A stretch of DNA of 64,000 nt from Archegozetes longisetosus. Lineage: Eukaryota; Arthropoda; Arachnida; Sarcoptiformes; Trhypochthoniidae. Shown here piece after piece: positions 1 to 12,943 of this stretch; the first letter of the stretch is position 1; every line of letters starts with the position of its first letter. Made by a program: the position numbers and the translations under genes. The stretch is taken from contig JAEMBT020000002.1 in assembly GCA_018873245.2 (NCBI GenBank), positions 11,654,001-11,718,000 of the forward strand, given 5' to 3'. The notes beneath the pieces were generated by a model, which was not told the DNA's origin, ran no database searches, and saw only the letters and a program-made list of their open reading frames with translations.

Positions 1-3000
1 TGTATCAAATCAAGTATTTATCAAATTATGAGCACCGAAGTAAGTGTGTCTGAAGGAACGATATTTTTCAGACTTATTATCCGTCTTATATTTCAAATGC
101 AATATTGAGACGCTTAGAGAAAAGAGCGCATTAAAAAATAGTTTAGAGAAAATACAGCACAATATTCTGCTGACTTGTTATTCTTCAGGCAGGTTAGAGT
201 AGGCTTCAGTGACGCAAATCAACAATTTTCTGCCCGGGACTCAAATGCACTGGGAGTTCATGTGCTCTAACTGTGCAAACACATGCTCCCAGTCTATAGC
301 TATTCTCAGGCTTTGCTTTAGCAATCCGGATCATCTAAAGCTTAAGCCATTACTCTAAGGTATAACTGAGAGCATGAATCCTTAATTTATACTTAATTGT
401 TTATCAGCAAAATTATTTACGCCAATTTTAATATGATTGTAACTTCTCGCTGCTATACTTTAAATGTTGTTAAGCTTAACTGTTAAAATGTGCTGCATTT
501 AGAAAAATTGAAGTTTCTATTTTGAACTCGACATAAAAAACTTGAATCGCAACTGGTATTGTTTCAAATTTATGCGTTCTATGCAATAAAAATAGTGTAA
601 AAATAGTGATTACAACAGACAATAATAGCATAGTTTCACTTTACATAGGACTGTGTGCAAGCATTTAAGAATTGAGTTTTCGGTCTCGTAACACATTTCG
701 AATAGTTGAAAGGTGAATTGAACAAATTCATACTTGGATTCTGTCTTCTAGGCATTCAATTTTTTAGTATTTGTAACAAGAACGCGATCAATAGAATACA
801 CTTAAACTCTTATTATTTATTAAGAAAACAAAATTAGAAGCTATACAATGGATCTATGAAAAGTGGTAGAGAAAACAAAAATATTTTTTGTTACTCAGCT
901 CAGAAGAGTATCTAAAGCTGTGACAAGCAGTAAGAGCTTAAGCATCGATTAGGAAGAGAAAGAGTTCTCTATGGAGACGAACGTCATGCAATGACGCACT
1001 TGCATCCCATCTTCAGTTGCCATAGCAATAGTTTGGAGGAATCACCAAAAACATTTCTTGCATGAAATGATGCAATTTAATACATAGTTCAATGTCAAGG
1101 TAGATGTCAAGCACAAATAGACGCTGCAGTTAAGCAATGCAGTCGTTGCAGCGCTAAGTCTGCGATAAACAACAACAGATCCAAAAATTTAGATTTCGCT
1201 GCAATTGCATAGGCATTGATTGCATGCAAGCACACATATTCACACATTAAGCATTGCATGGTGTGCATTGCATTGTTGGTCATAGAGGCCAAAATTATAG
1301 CGAAAAGTGCATTATTTACATACAATAAGAATAGCAATAATGCATTAGCCATAGTTTTGGAAGGTATGCAACACAAAAATACAACGAGTAAATAGGAAAA
1401 TGCATTTGAGCTCTAAGCAAAGGAGTGTCTCTTACTTCTAGCATTTCTAGTATTTAATAGTAGGCTTCCGCAGTTTGCTAGTTTGTACCAGTAATTGGTG
1501 GGATGCCAAAATGATGTTACCACAAAAAATTTATTCATGCCTCTAGTCATTTGTGAGTTGATAATGAGCGGTCTCCTCCATTTCAGTTACCATACATATA
1601 GAACTTTAGTGAAAAATCAGTTTCCAGTTTGCAGTTTTGGCGCTACTATTATTAAACTCTCATTAGATCGAAGTAACCCAAACTGAAAGGTTCAAATCTT
1701 TGCAGTCTCCCATCTTTCTCTAGTCTCTCAGACTCTCTTGTCTCTCAGCATATATACACACAAATTCACTTTTAATCTTAACAGAATATTCTCCAATAGT
1801 CTATAAGAAGAAGTAGAAATGGTCTGAAACGCTCTCTCAAACAAAAGCAGTGCATTTTTCTTTTACATATGAATAACATTCCCTCAGCCCAACTTTGAAA
1901 ACCTGCAAAATCTCGCTAAATAGCAATTGAATAAATGCTGTTTGCCAAAAATACACGATAAAAGCCTAACTTCAATAAATAAGTTTGGTCAGTTCCATTT
2001 CTTCTGAGAATTCAGCAAACTAAGGTTGAAATGAACTCAACTCCTGCTTGAGATATTGATTTTTATGGATTATAAATCATTACTTTCTAATAAGAAGAAA
2101 TGTTTTTGAAAATATGGCTTTTTGTTGCATGCATTAAAATCCATATTTTGAAATGTGATTCGATGTATATGTTGGAACGTAGGATACAGATGATACGTGT
2201 AGTTTAAATGATCACAAGTGAAGCTAAGTCGGACTACACCCCTGACAACGTTAATTTGAATCAAAATACATAATGATTATATGGCATCTGAAGCAATTAC
2301 ATTGGACAGTCAACATTTTTACAGCTATCAAATAGATATTGAAACTATGGATTTTCGAGAAAGCATTCTGTAGATGAAAGAATCTAGAGGTAGATGACCT
2401 CAAATAAAAGAATTTAGCGCAGATATAAGTTTGTCTTTGGCTAGTTTTGTGTGATAGTATTTGACTAGAATGCTATCATCTAAGCGACATTGAAACACTG
2501 AAACATTTATCACCATTATATCATGTATGCAATGCCTGACTCAGTGGAAGTCTCTCTAATTCCCAACTTATATACCGGTATAAATACACAGCATCGCAAA
2601 CATAATCAATGCTGAGGGCGTAATGCTATGATTTTAGGGATTTCAAGTGATATCTGATGACACGAGAAGAGCGAAAAAGAATTAAAAAGTATTTGAATGA
2701 TGATGAGGAAAGGCATGAAAGGCCAGTTTGCAGACTTGCTCGACAAATGAAATTCCAGCAACGATGTAGAGGTCAGTGGCTCTGGCGGTTTCACTTACGT
2801 GTTAGCATTTTATCTAACTCTCTGACAGCAGGTGCACATCTGATTTATAAGGAACAAATTATTTTGAAACTTATATAAATTGTAGGACTGATTCGACCAA
2901 ATTCCTCCTACACTATTAGTCCAACTCAGAAACTGCATGAAGCGAAATACTTTATTGCCAATTGAATACGATTTGCTGCCTTGACCTTACTTAGGAAAAT

Positions 3001-5367
3001 ATTGCCTGCTGAGCGTTTCCCAACATCTATGAGCATGTATGAAGGACAGAAAAACTGTTATGCAACTCAGTGTTGATCATGCAACTGCAAATGATAACTA
3101 ACTAGATTCTTGTTTTGTATTTCATAGAAAGCATTCAACAAATTTGAACAAAATAAATCCATATCTAAATTGAAAGCCTTGCTCAAATGGCAATTCAAGT
3201 GCAATGATTTTTCTCGGAATTTTCAAAGCTCTGGTTGTGTTTATTCAGCAGAAACAAAATAGGATAAAAGATTAATAATAAACGAGATTATGGGCAAAAT
3301 ATGTTGCAGGTCCTAAACAGATTTTCTTTTTTAACTTAATACTATAGAAATGTTTCTAAACTTTGCTTTTAAATACGTATGAGCACAAACAGAGTTGATT
3401 TGTTTTTAATTAAGAAATTCAGGACTCAATTTTATCGTAAACAACTTTGAGCAATCAGTTCTTATGAAAATGAACTTATTGTATCGAATGGAAACGCATA
3501 AATTTGTCAACAATGTTAAGCAAGAACTGACTTGAAATTCTTATGAATTTATTTTGATAGATAGAAAAATCTCTACCCTTTACTTGAACCGAACGGGTGA
3601 GAACAGCTCGCTGTTTGAAAATTTCTCTGTTCTCTTCATATAAGAAGACATGACTTGTCTTTAAAAATGAACCAAATGATTGACTAAATCAATTTGTAAA
3701 TGTTAGCATTGTTTCAGAAGTACAGTAGTCCTAAACCTGTAATTTTACTAATATTACAGATTGCAAAGAAATGTTATTGCTTGAAAAACATGTAAATTCA
3801 CTTATGATGAAAACGTTTCTCAGAAATACTTTTCCGAACCTGAGCTATTGAAAGTTTATACTCCAGTTTAGGATCTGAGACTTTACATCCGCCTGAGGGA
3901 ATAATCGATTCTCTTTTGTCTTTAGACAATTCAATATTTAGCCCCCTATTCCTATTTGGTCCGATTTGAGTGCCCCCTCCCAGTCAAGCCTGCGGATGTC
4001 CTCTTATGAATCGTCTCTTACCTAAAAACTGTGAGATCTTGCGATCAACTGTACCTCAAATACGGTATAGCTGACATTTGTGTGCGTAACACAGAATGTG
4101 TTATATGTGCCACTAGTCCAAACATTGTTGAGACACTTTCATCCACTTTCTTCTTAGCTCGCTTATCAAAATTTTTCTCTCATTCACTCTCTTCTCCGTA
4201 GAGATGTTGATGCGTGGGAACTGACGCGGAGGATGACAGGATGTAATGCATTAACTGTATTATATAAATATAAGAGGGGACTTTACTATTAAAAAGGGAA
4301 AGCGCTCTTTAAGAATTGTGATTTAGTATTGATATTACTAACATCTGGTCCTCCACCAAATGATCCACCTTTGCATCGACAAAAGATTCATGAAAGAGGG
4401 GACACTTAAAGAAACAACACTATAAGGTACCGAAAATATGTGTACCTCCACCTTAACCTGTCGCATAATCATTACGCAAAGTGTATTTTTCTTACCTAAT
4501 TTCCGCCCCATTCTTTGCATTTTGTCCCATTCAATAGGTTGATTACAATAGAAAAACGGCTACTTTCGAGACTTTCTCTTTGGGTGTGGGTCTCTCCGTA
4601 TGATTTACTTGAAGCACCGTTTTCTCACGCTTTCCGGGACAGCCCCACTTGCTTCCGATTTTTTGAGACCAATATTTTCCTATTATATGAGTACAATGAT
4701 GGGCAAATACAGTAATGAATGTAGAGTACAGTGAGCTAACTGTAACAGTAGATCACATACGCGAGGCTCATGTGATCGCCAAAATTCAGACCATTTCCCT
4801 TTAATTGTTATGATTAAACTGTAAATTATAGGAATGACAAATATATATTCCTTGCAATTTGGCCGATTCTTCTACTTGAAAAGCATATTTTCTTTTTAAA
4901 GTAAATAAAGTTGTGGTTATGTGTTTGAAGGTTTATTTTTCCCTAGCTTAAATTCTGATTCAGTGACTCATTGCTATCATTTTTCAAAGATATACCATTT
5001 TTAAATTGTTGTTTTTTACTATCTTTCTTTAGTTTCTTATTTTAGTTGGAAGGTTTACTTTGAAATGCTGTCAAAATGAGAGCTTACTTTTCTTATGTAC
5101 GAAAACTATGACAAATGATGGATATCGGACTAAACTTTATTTTGATGCATATTTTTGTCAATTTGTTCATTAAGATTCGAGTTTTAGAAATCATTCTAAT
5201 AACTTCTGTCAGTAGTCTCTGTGTTTACGAGTATAATGATGTTTATAAAACGTCTACTGGGCAACAGTAGCAACAATGGCACTAAACAGAGTAATAACCA
5301 GGAGATGCTCTCAAATATCTGTAGTTTTGAGTCTATCTATGCTCTCATCTTGTATAGAATGAGAGAG
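1..5367. other. Non-coding stretch, no gene seen
   Basis: I read both strands and found only short ORFs of low complexity without recognisable motifs. Nothing resembles a conserved exon, and I did not find the missing first exon of CWC25 here. The stretch is AT-rich with scattered short homopolymers. Confidence 0.6.
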
Positions 5368-5610
5368 CAGTGGCGAAACAGGGTCTGAGTGGAGTGGGCA
5401 CAGGCCTACTCAACTTAAATCTAAACCTAAGAATGATTCTACAGAAACGGATCTCCATATTAATAGAGGAGAAACTTACTCAGGTTACAGTAACTTATAA
5501 GTAGTTTATAGAACTTTTTTCAACAATAGACAAATAATATTGATGCAAAATTGAAGATCAAATTTGAAAACTTTTGCCCAAGTGCTCAAGTTTTCTTGGG
5601 TTCGCCACTG
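5368..5610. mobile_element. hAT-like miniature element
   Basis: The ends are a perfect 10-bp inverted repeat, CAGTGGCGAA on the left and TTCGCCACTG on the right, 243 bp apart. CAGTGGCG-type ends are common in hAT elements. I see no matching 8-bp target duplication (left flank tgagagag, right flank ctaaagcg) and no coding capacity, so this is either an old non-autonomous copy or a chance pair. Confidence 0.4.
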
Positions 5611-7461
5611 CTAAAGCGAATGATAAAAACAAAGTGAAGACGGCTATTAATGTTGAATCTCTACTGGCTATGCAATAAGAAGTGCTCGAGGCTCTGGTGT
5701 CGCTTCTTTTTACGAAAAGAGTAGCTATTAAAAGACATTTGGCTCATAAATTAGGTGCTACGAGACTGGAATAAGTAATAAGTTGGAGAGATTCCCACGC
5801 ATACACTGCTGGGCAGGTGATCCGATACTATCACTTTATTCACTCATCCTTTTTAAGTTAATGCAATTCCAATGTGTAAACTTCTCCAAATAAGAAACCA
5901 GAACGTGTTATTCCTATTCAAATGTAAGATAGTCTTTAGGACCTCAAAAACTTTAGATACCTTATCATTATTGAACATCACATAAACTTATTATTGTTAT
6001 TGTAATTGTTATTTGGTTTTTGTTTATTTTTAAATTATTCCTCAACTAATTATCTCAGACCTTTATAATGAGTTTTAATGATCGGTTAATAACTGTTTTA
6101 TTTTCTCTGTTAAATAATCTATTAAGACATTTAAAGTTCAATTTGATTTGTTCAATTAGTACTTTTAATGAACTTTAATTCAATAACTTCTGAAATCTTA
6201 CAACTGATACAAAACTAATGGAATAGTTTGAATTTAATAAAAAAAAATCTAACATATCTGACTGCAATCGACCTTTTGCAATGAGCTTCAAGTTTTTTCA
6301 TTAATTTTTAAAAAATGAAATCGATAAGGTTGTACTGATGTAAGCTTAAAACTCTGATTGACACACATGTATTAATCAATACAAGCAGAGGTTATAATCA
6401 AATATGACCATCACTTTATGATTGTAATACTGTTCGCTATAAAGGGGTTGACGACTTTAAGAGAAGATCATTGAATAAACATTAATAATCTCGTGTTAGG
6501 GGGAGATTAAGTGCAAATAAATTTGGAACAGAGCTGAACACACAGCTATTTTTAAAATATAAATTCAAGTTAATTACTAAATTATTCTGTTGAGTGAGGT
6601 GTGAGGCCAAATCTTATTCTTCTTAATATAACTGATATGGCTTTGGAATAATTGACTTGAGTAAGTTTAACTAATTTAGATATTCAGATAAGAGCATTTA
6701 AAGAAATGAAACATCTCTGAATTAAAGTTTTAACTTATTAGTTAAATGCTGTGAACTTTAAGCAAAAACTTGAATCATATCAACTATATCTAATTTGCAT
6801 AATTATTATGCTGTCATATCTTTGTTTTGTCTCACAAATTTCTTGCAAACTTGAGAAAACGCACGCAAACACTTAAAAGATTTCAAGTTCTAATTAATTA
6901 GTTCGTTCGTATCGCAACTCATTCACTCAAATGGTGTGAGTCAGTGAGATTGCATTATAAACTTAACATATCAGGTAGCAATTAGAATATGCAATACGAT
7001 CATTAAATGTTGAGTTTGTTCAGTTTGAATCAAGTAACAAATTAGAAAGTGATAGGAGCAAACTTTTGAAGTAGTTGCAAATCAATAGGTTTCACATTTG
7101 AATCATTTGACGGGCATTCAAATTTATCTATTGTAAACACTGAATTTGGCGTTTATCAAGAATTTCTAGGTTTTCATACAGTCATGTTTTAAACATTAAT
7201 AATAAGAAAAATGAAGCAAACTTTAATTTAAGAGTTTACGCGATTCAAAAACGGAGTTTTGCTCACTTTTCAATTTAACTTTTTGAATGTTCGAAGTGGT
7301 GACGACTGGTGCTCAAATAAGTTATTAAATGAGATTGATCCATAGTTAATCAAACTAAGTGTAAACATAACTATTAGAGTATCATTGATTCAATAATTGA
7401 ATAGCAATTTATTAAGTGTTTGGCTCAAATTAAATATTAACAGCTATAATAACAATAAGCA
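5611..7461. other. Non-coding stretch upstream of CWC25
   Basis: No ORF of note. It may hold the 5' exon, promoter or first intron of the CWC25 gene, but I could not find codons for the conserved CWC25 N-terminus (Lys-Lys-Ser-Trp-His-Pro type) in it. Confidence 0.5.
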
Positions 7462-8406
7462 ATGGATTGGATGTACAAAGGAGTGTCTGGTTTAGTCGAC
7501 AGAGAAGAGTACCTTAAAGGAAGAAAAATTGACAAAACATTTGAGATCATCGAAAAAGAAGAAAATAAAGCAAAGGGAGACTTTGATTCATTGGATTCAC
7601 AAATACCTCAATCAGTATTTGATTCAAATTATAATAAGAGTAGTAGTGAAACTGTGACTGTTGATTTGGCAACAAAACTAAGGGAAGATCCGTTGTATGA
7701 GATTCGGCTTAAGCAAAAAGAACAAAGACGTAAATTACTCGACAATCCGTTGAAACTTAAAAAATTGAAAAACATTTTGGAATCTACTTTAAGTGAACAA
7801 AAACATGACAAACATAAGAAGAGCAAACGTCGCGATAGTAGGGAAAGAGAAAGACATAGGGATAAGAGTCCAGATAATAGATATTCGAATAGAGATCATA
7901 GACAAAAGAGTGATCGGGATAGTGGTTATCGGGAATCAGGTCGTAATCGCTATAAAAGTGCTGAACCGAGTCGTCATAGAGATAAAGATAGAGAAACAAA
8001 GAGTTATAACGATAGGGATCGTCATCGAAATGACGATAAGAAATATGAGCACAACAACAGATCCAGTGATAAACGTCGAGACGATTACGCAAAATATAGT
8101 TCCCGATCGCATCATTCAAAGCCGAAAAGTAATAAACCCTCGGAAGAAGAACTCGAAAGGAGGAGAAGCGAAATGATGGATAACGCAGTATGGAGAGAAA
8201 CCAATAGAAAAAGTAATGTTAAATCTTACAATGAAGAAGAACTGGAAGAAAGTAAGTTTAATGAAAGTGCCAAATCTGCGCAATTCATCAAACCTTTACT
8301 GAAAAGAGTGACTGAAACCGACTCTTTAGAAGACAGAATAAAACAGAGACGATTCACCTCTCAAAGATCTTATAATTCAATGGATACTAATTTTGCTAAG
8401 AAATAA
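7462..8406 (+). CDS. CWC25: Pre-mRNA-splicing factor CWC25 homolog, main exon
   Basis: CWC25 joins the spliceosome at the first catalytic step. The ORF opens with DWMYKG and continues through a DREEYLKGRKIDK-like block and a REDPLYEIRLKQKEQRRKLL block (residues about 1-110). These match the CWC25 family body in order. Residues 110-215 are Arg/Asp/Ser/Lys-rich like the family's RS-type tail, and the C-terminus is basic. The ORF is 314 residues. The family has about 60 more residues at the N-terminus, and these are absent here. An in-frame TAA lies 4-6 bases upstream of the ATG, and the only splice acceptor that would extend the frame is ATAAG just before it. So this is either a 3' exon whose first exon I could not find, or an N-terminally shortened gene. 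B3GNTL1 follows on the same strand. Confidence 0.85.
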   Translation: MDWMYKGVSGLVDREEYLKGRKIDKTFEIIEKEENKAKGDFDSLDSQIPQSVFDSNYNKSSSETVTVDLATKLREDPLYEIRLKQKEQRRKLLDNPLKLKKLKNILESTLSEQKHDKHKKSKRRDSRERERHRDKSPDNRYSNRDHRQKSDRDSGYRESGRNRYKSAEPSRHRDKDRETKSYNDRDRHRNDDKKYEHNNRSSDKRRDDYAKYSSRSHHSKPKSNKPSEEELERRRSEMMDNAVWRETNRKSNVKSYNEEELEESKFNESAKSAQFIKPLLKRVTETDSLEDRIKQRRFTSQRSYNSMDTNFAKK

Positions 8407-8692
8407 ATATTTTGTCAAATAATTCTACATTTATTTTGACTTGAGTAGTTGTTGAGGGGAGCGAAAAATTGTTTAAAATAGTTTGACTCAGCAACTTCAA
8501 ACATTGTCAACATTGGCCAATCATTGATTCATTGATTTTTTCTTCATAATTGGAGTTTTTTGTACGCAAATCAAAGCTTATTGTTTTTTATGTATCTGTA
8601 AATATTTTATAACATAACTCATTCCACATCTATGTTTATTGATTGTATATTTTGAATTGGAATATAACCGTTCCATTCAATTATTTATGACG

Positions 8693-8698
8693 AATAAA
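8693..8698 (+). terminator. Poly(A) signal for CWC25
   Basis: AATAAA 287 bp after the CWC25 stop. A second copy lies about 75 bp further on. The call rests on position and hexamer only. Confidence 0.45.
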
Positions 8699-9283
8699 AA
8701 TTGAAAAATGATTCGGATAATCATTTAATTTAATTAGTGGTCAAAGTGATTCAAATCTTGAGCACTTCAATAAAAGATCAAAAGCAGTTCCCTAGTAAAG
8801 GCTCGAAACGAATCTATCATATTTACTGCATCGCTCATAATTGCATTCGTATAAAAATGTAAAGTCGAGTATTTAGAAACCAAGAAATAACTTTCAATCA
8901 GATTTTATGCGATTTACATGGTTTTCGAGTTCAAAAAGATATTTAATAGGCTCGCAACACGGTTTTGGTAAAGTTTTGATAAAATTATGTAAGACTTAGC
9001 TAAAATTGTAACGTAATTTATGAGCGAACCATTAGATACAGAATAAAGCAGGCAGAAGCGATAGCACATGTGTTGCAATCATTGAAAAGTATTTCTAATA
9101 CTTATTGACCACTAAATTGCAAAATTATCTCAATTGATTAAGTGATACTAAGAGTCAATCGACTAAATAATAATTAAATACAAAATAATAGGTGAGTAGT
9201 AGTTGTTATTATTAATAGAGATATGAATACAATTATGAATAAATGGTCAAAAATATGATATAATGTGTTGAATAATAAAGAAA
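8699..9283. other. Intergenic spacer between CWC25 and B3GNTL1
   Basis: No ORF and no repeat. It should contain the B3GNTL1 promoter, and perhaps that of the prohibitin downstream, but no convincing core element stands out from the AT-rich background. Confidence 0.5.
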
Positions 9284-10327
9284 ATGCATGAAATATCGAT
9301 TATTATTGGAATGAGAAATGCGGACAAGTGGTTAGAACAATGCTTAAGTTCGATTGATTGCCAATCGTTCAGTGGTTCGATACAACTGTCGATCTTCAAC
9401 GACGCATCAACTGATGGATCACTTCAAATACTTAATGATTGGATTAAGAATCATAACAAAAAATCAGTTGATGTTATTATTAGTCACAATCAAAATCAAA
9501 CAAATAGTCCAAAAGGTGTCGGATTTGCTAAGAATCGAGCAGTTGAACAAAGTGATGGTCAATACCTTTGTTTTCTTGATTCCGATGATATAATGCTTGA
9601 GAATAGACTTGAAAAGCAGTACGAAATGGCAAAAGATAACAATAATGCAATTATTGGCTGCAAATTTATTAGAGAACCGATTGATTCGACCAAACGATAC
9701 ACTGTTTGGGCCAATGAATTAACAAATAGCCAATTATACGACCGAATATACACGAGTTTCGGTCCGACTCTATTGATGCCGACCTGGTTCTGCTCGAGAC
9801 AAGTCTTCGACAGAGTCGGAAGGTTTGACGAAAGAGGTTTCGGTGTTCCCGAGGATCTTATTTTCTTTTATTCCCATTTGGATTCCGGCGGTAAACTTTT
9901 AAGAGTTGATGAGGAATTGCTTATATATCGATACCACAGCGAACAAACGACTTTTTCAGTATCTGAACAGTCCATTTGGGATATTCGGCTCAAGCAGTTC
10001 GAACTGAATGTTTTGTCTAAATGGAAAAGTTTTATGATTTGGAGCGCAGGAAAAGAGGGAAAGAGATTATACCGGTCGTTATCGAGTGAAAATAGAGCCA
10101 AAGTATTGGCGTTTTGTGACGTCGATCAGAAAAAGATTTCGAAAGGCTTTTATACTTATGAAGAGTCAAGTATTAAACCGAAACCTAAAGTTCCAATTAT
10201 TCATTTTACTTGTTTGACTCCTCCGGTTGTAATATGTGTTAAATTAGGCTTAACTTCGGGTCAATTCGAGCAAAATCTTTCTTCTCTTCACTTGACTGAA
10301 GGTATTGATTATTTTCATTTTGGTTAG
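9284..10327 (+). CDS. B3GNTL1: B3GNTL1-type GT2 family glycosyltransferase
   Basis: This single-exon ORF of 347 residues is similar from end to end to the UDP-GlcNAc beta-1,3-N-acetylglucosaminyltransferase-like protein B3GNTL1. It shows the GT-A/GT2 layout: SIIIGMRNADKWL at the start, the nucleotide-binding FNDASTD at residues 39-45, KGVGFAKN near 80, the DxD-type metal motif DSDD at 99-102, MPTWFCSR near 165 and the catalytic-region VPEDL near 190. The C-terminal part keeps GKEGKRLYRSL, FCDVD and ICVKL, which are typical of this subfamily. There is no signal peptide or membrane segment, so it is expected to be cytosolic. The acceptor substrate is not known to me. ATG codes for the first residue of the conserved region, and the stop is 19 bp before the prohibitin ATG. 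Confidence 0.92.
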   Translation: MHEISIIIGMRNADKWLEQCLSSIDCQSFSGSIQLSIFNDASTDGSLQILNDWIKNHNKKSVDVIISHNQNQTNSPKGVGFAKNRAVEQSDGQYLCFLDSDDIMLENRLEKQYEMAKDNNNAIIGCKFIREPIDSTKRYTVWANELTNSQLYDRIYTSFGPTLLMPTWFCSRQVFDRVGRFDERGFGVPEDLIFFYSHLDSGGKLLRVDEELLIYRYHSEQTTFSVSEQSIWDIRLKQFELNVLSKWKSFMIWSAGKEGKRLYRSLSSENRAKVLAFCDVDQKKISKGFYTYEESSIKPKPKVPIIHFTCLTPPVVICVKLGLTSGQFEQNLSSLHLTEGIDYFHFG

Positions 10328-10346
10328 GAATCAGGAAATAGATAAA

Positions 10347-11440
10347 ATGGCGGCACAATTATTAAACACTTTGGGAAAACTTGGTATCGGTTTAGCGATT
10401 GGAGCGAGTGTTGTCAATACAGCTCTGTATAATGGTACATTATTCATTATTTACTTTATTAATGTATACTTCTAATAAGATTGCATTTTATACCAATAGT
10501 TGACGGCGGCTCTCGTGCTGTAATATTTGATCGTTTCACTGGTGTTAAGCCTTACGTGGTGGGAGAGGGCACGCATTTTCTCATTCCTTGGGTTCAAAGA
10601 GCTATTATTTATGATATTCGTTCACGTCCGCGAAATGTTCCCGTCATTACCGGCAGTAAAGGTATTCAATATCGTTTAAAATAACTTAAAATTCATAAAT
10701 TGTTAATGTATTTTTCGTTACTTACAGATTTACAAAATGTAAACATAACTCTTCGTATCCTCTTCAGACCGATTCCTGCCGAATTACCAAAATTATACAC
10801 CAGTTTAGGCGAAGATTATGATGAGCGAGTTTTGCCATCAATTACTAATGAAATATTAAAAGCTGTTGTGGTCAGTATTTGATATTTGATATATTAATCA
10901 AACTATTTGAAGATGAATTAATGGACTATATGTTTAAATTAGGCTCAATTTGATGCCGGAGAATTGATTACACAAAGAGAAGTAGTTTCACAAAAAGTGA
11001 GCGAAGAATTGACAGAACGTGCGAATCAGTTCGGACTTATTTTAGATGACATTTCCCTCGTATGTCTAAATATTTAATTCATACAAAACTCTGTTCAAAC
11101 ACCTTTATAATTGTTATTTGAATCATAGACGCATTTGACATTTGGTAAAGAGTTTACAGCAGCGGTTGAGCTGAAACAAGTGGCACAGCAAGAGGCAGAA
11201 AGAGCTCGTTTTCTCGTGGAAAAAGCAGAACAGCAAAAGAGAGCCGCAGTTATTAGTGCTGAGGGAGACTCTCAGGCGGCCTCACTTCTTGCTAAAGCCT
11301 TTGGGGAGGCGGGAGAAGCCTTAGTCGAACTCAGAAGACTAGAAGCTGCCGAAGATATCGCTGTTCAGTTGTCGCGATCGCGTAATGTCGCTTATTTGCC
11401 TCCTGGACAGCAAACGTTGCTTAGTTTGCCGCAATTATAG
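10347..11440 (+). CDS. PHB1: Prohibitin 1, five exons
   Basis: Prohibitin 1 forms the ring complex with prohibitin 2 in the mitochondrial inner membrane. Exons are 10347-10434, 10500-10661, 10728-10870, 10943-11059 and 11129-11440; all introns are 65-72 bp with GT/AG ends and matching phase. They give 273 residues, against 272 in mammals. The protein opens [13 protein letters not shown] with a hydrophobic N-terminal anchor (about residues 8-25). The SPFH domain follows with [28 protein letters not shown] and DYDERVLPS, then a coiled coil with [20 protein letters not shown] (about 177-215), and the end [12 protein letters not shown]. The gap to the upstream B3GNTL1 stop is only 19 bp, so the promoter must lie inside or before that gene, or the two share a transcript. 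Confidence 0.97.
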
Positions 11441-11588
11441 ATATAACAAATTATGCAATTCTTATATTGATAAATAGTTATTTCCATTTTATAGTACTCT
11501 TCTATTCTTCAATGATTGATTCATGAATTGTGTAGATTCAGGTATTGAAAAAGTTACCAGCAAATATCTCGTTTAATAGCATTTCAAT

Positions 11589-11594
11589 AATAAA
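11589..11594 (+). terminator. Poly(A) signal for prohibitin
   Basis: AATAAA 149 bp after the stop codon. Another AATAAA is at 11684-11689. Position and hexamer only. Confidence 0.5.
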
Positions 11595-11599
11595 GTTAG

Positions 11600-12943
11600 A
11601 TAATTAGTAATTACCGTATAATTTGAGTCAATTTTTCAGTTGGTTAAATTTTGCTTACATCATTCTTGAAGAATTGATTTTTCAATAAAGTATTGTTGAA
11701 GTTATGGAGTTTGTGAATCAAAGTCTGATGTTCAAGATTTTTGGTTTAAAATATACCTATTTTAACTTTTTGATACTATTATTAACATAAGTTTACGTAC
11801 CAGTCAAATATGAAAACAAAAAAGTTGACCCCTAATAGTGATTGAATAATTGAAGGATCACGTATAAGAATTCAGAGTATCAATTAATTTAGTTCCCTAT
11901 TTAAGTGCAGCAGAGCACAATTTTTAAATTAAAGATTTGCGATCTGTAGACTTATAGCTAGCTTTCGTGTTCTTTTTCGTGCCCTTTATTAGTCCGGGTT
12001 ATTTGAAGCCTTGATTTTCAAAAGGGCTTAAATGACAAACTTATAAAAAAGATATTTAGATTTTTCCATATGAACAATAAAGTTTTCAAGCGCAATAGCT
12101 CTTCAAGCGTTCATCTCACATGGTTAAGACATATTTCTGGAAGCTGTGTGCAAAATCCTTTGAAATGAAGTGCATATCACTGATGTTCATCAGTGGATCT
12201 ATTGGAACAGATGATATGTTCATCGTTTCCAAAAATACAAATTTCAAGCATATCAGTTGAATCCTACAAGAGTAATTCAATTTTTAAATTTTGAATACCA
12301 TTCTTTAAAAATCAGTTAACTATATGATAACGAGTGTCTTGTCGAAGTTCTGAAAACGATTCTACATCTTCTATAGTAGTTGTTGGTTCCAATAATCCTA
12401 TTCCGTCAGCATAAAAAGAGATTGTCTTCAGTTGATATTATTTGATGAAATATCTTTTCAAAGTTCGGTTATAAGCTAGCCCTAAGCGCTACTCTGCGAC
12501 CTTTATTCAAGATATTCGAAGTATATGCTATTAGTATACAAAAGAATTTGAAAGTGAAAAGTGGAGAGTGATGAAGGATTTGGGCCACTATAATTGAAGC
12601 TTTGTAGTTACGAAAGTAATATTACTTTGTTCAATAAGTTTTAAATTACTCTCGTATATTAAAAAATACACCGGTATTAGGTCGTCTATTGAATTTAGCG
12701 TCTTTTGAAACATAAAGGTTGATATTTTCATTAATTTAACATTAATACTTTATTTGGATTGGATTTTAAAATCTTCTCAACAATCTTTTAAAGATAAAAA
12801 TGAAGCTCAATAGAGAGCAAATTAGAGCAATATTTTTCTTTACGAATATCTGGACATTAAAGATGCAACCGAAATTCACACGCGTATCACTCGTCGTTTG
12901 CGAGATAATTTTTCAAAAGTCACAGTTGAGTACTAAATGAGTC
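11600..12943. other. Spacer with a solo transposon end
   Basis: No coding region. Around 12003-12035 the sequence resembles one terminus of the adjacent 12944-15410 transposon (TTTTCAAAAGGGCTTAA core), so a second, broken copy probably sits here. The rest is unassigned. Confidence 0.4.

Noticed and set aside
2657..2878. Small plus-strand ORF beginning MTREERKRIKKYLND
   Set aside because: A charged start only; no promoter, poly(A) signal, splice context or family resemblance, and the rest looks random.
7629..8176. Extra ORFs overlapping CWC25 on both strands
   Set aside because: They arise from the biased Arg/Asp codons of the CWC25 tail and carry no motif.
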